A DNA stretch of 7,469 nt from Emcibacteraceae bacterium (GTDB lineage Bacteria > Pseudomonadota > Alphaproteobacteria > Sphingomonadales > Emcibacteraceae), in contig JAESUD010000254.1 in assembly GCA_016763335.1 (NCBI GenBank), positions 1 to 7,469 on the forward strand, written 5' to 3'. The translations under genes were made by a program, and so were the position numbers. Of this stretch, positions 6,845 through 7,469 are shown in pieces. Positions within the stretch are counted from its first letter, which is position 1. Each line of letters opens with the position of its first letter. Below the pieces are notes generated by a model that did not search any database, was not told where the DNA came from, and was given only the letters and a program-made list of their open reading frames with translations.

Positions 6845-7469
6845 TTACCTTGTGCATCTCGTAAGGCCACGGCCGAATAACTCTCCGGTTAGCTCACCAT
6901 CATTTATGGCAAGTCCGCCGTTAACGAGTAAATATTTAACCCCGACTGAGAGCACGCGCGGGTTTACGAAGTCGGCCTTTGGGGCGAATTCATCCGGGTC
7001 GAATATGACAATATCAGCAAATTTATCGGCTTCTATATACCCGCGGTCACAAAGGTTGAAAGTATCGGCGGTAAGGCCAGTACTGCGGTGGATGAAGTCT
7101 TGTAAACTCAGGTATTTTTTATCGACCACATATTTTCTATATTTTGTCGGGAAGGTGGCAAATTTCCTTGGGTGACCGTATGAACCGTCTGATGATGTCA
7201 TAATCCATGGTTTCTGAATGAATGCCCGAAGATCGTCTACATTAATGGCGAAGTTTGCGATATTGCTGCCGCCTTCGAGGATGATTTCAATGGCGGTATC
7301 AATGGGGTCTTGGCCGCGTGCCTCGGCCTCTTCACCGAGGGTTCTTCCGATAACCATATTCCCGTCGCCGCCAGTTAATAGAAGTGCATCCTTGCCGCCG
7401 CGCTTGCGCATACTTTCGGTCATCTCAGTTTTTATTGCAGGCAAGGTTTCAGGATTTTGCAATCTTTCA
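6845..7469 (-). CDS. N-acyl-D-amino-acid deacylase (D-aminoacylase) family amidohydrolase, C-terminal part
   Basis: The frame is open to the right edge and no start lies in the window, so about 208 C-terminal residues of a protein usually near 500-550 long are seen. Family features in order: IGRTLGEEAEARGQDPIDTA, an ILEGG segment, then the conserved SSDGSYGHPRKFATFP block, where the aspartate corresponds to the metal-centre aspartate of D-aminoacylases, then LSLQDFIHRSTGLTAD, DRGYIEADKFADIVIFDP and the closing beta strands with VKYLLVNGG. In known members the enzyme hydrolyses N-acyl-D-amino acids (or related N-acyl compounds) with zinc; some carry a secretion signal at the N-terminus, which cannot be judged here. 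The metal-binding HxH of the N-terminal half is outside the window. It is convergent with meaB. Substrate is not known, and many annotated D-aminoacylases are untested. Confidence 0.87.
   Translation of the reverse strand, partial: ERLQNPETLPAIKTEMTESMRKRGGKDALLLTGGDGNMVIGRTLGEEAEARGQDPIDTAIEIILEGGSNIANFAINVDDLRAFIQKPWIMTSSDGSYGHPRKFATFPTKYRKYVVDKKYLSLQDFIHRSTGLTADTFNLCDRGYIEADKFADIVIFDPDEFAPKADFVNPRVLSVGVKYLLVNGGLAINDGELTGELFGRGLTRCTR

Noticed and set aside
7460..7462. A start codon for the amidohydrolase at 7462
   Set aside because: The codon is TTG inside an open frame that continues to the window edge; the domain present is only the C-terminal part of the family.
1..7469. CRISPR array, insertion sequence, tRNA or phage element
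   Set aside because: No spaced direct repeats, transposase-like frame, terminal inverted repeats or tRNA-like folding sequence were noticed on either strand.

Overview
The window reads as chromosomal DNA of a low-to-mid GC (low 40s percent by eye) Gram-negative bacterium, most likely an alphaproteobacterium. This is inferred from protein style only: a TolB-like/TPR protein of a type common in Alphaproteobacteria, an AtoB/PhaA-like thiolase, a short-chain acyl-CoA dehydrogenase and a MeaB GTPase. I cannot place it to genus.

Layout. (1) Positions 1-602, minus: the N-terminal two thirds of a WbpP/TviC-type UDP-sugar 4-epimerase, running off the left edge; probably the border of a surface-polysaccharide locus. 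(2) 729-1151, plus: a 140-residue single-pass membrane protein I do not recognise. (3) 1148-2739, minus: a TolB-like domain plus TPR protein split by one missing base near 1753 and lacking a normal start codon, so probably a pseudogene. Its stop codon overlaps that of the unknown protein tail to tail. (4) 2813-5149, minus: a two-gene operon, thiolase then acyl-CoA dehydrogenase, 15 bases apart. (5) 5150-5276: a divergent control region with a perfect 18-base inverted repeat placed on the predicted start of thiolase transcription. (6) 5277-6837, plus: a TetR-family regulator and, 4 bases later, a MeaB-type GTPase. (7) 6845-7469, minus: the C-terminal part of a D-aminoacylase-type amidohydrolase, running off the right edge and converging on meaB with a 7-base gap.

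How it fits together. The centre (2813-6837) looks like one regulated acyl-CoA catabolism unit: the TetR protein probably binds the inverted repeat and represses the thiolase/dehydrogenase operon, with an acyl-CoA as likely inducer. MeaB normally protects methylmalonyl-CoA mutase, so its place beside a dehydrogenase and a thiolase suggests a route that ends in propionyl-CoA, such as isoleucine or odd/branched-chain acyl breakdown. That is inference; neither the mutase nor propionyl-CoA carboxylase is in the window.

I see no CRISPR array, tRNA, rRNA, insertion sequence or clear intrinsic terminator, and no convincing wholly new system. The observations most worth checking are the doubly damaged TolB/TPR gene, the operator/promoter arrangement, the MeaB linkage and the unknown membrane protein.
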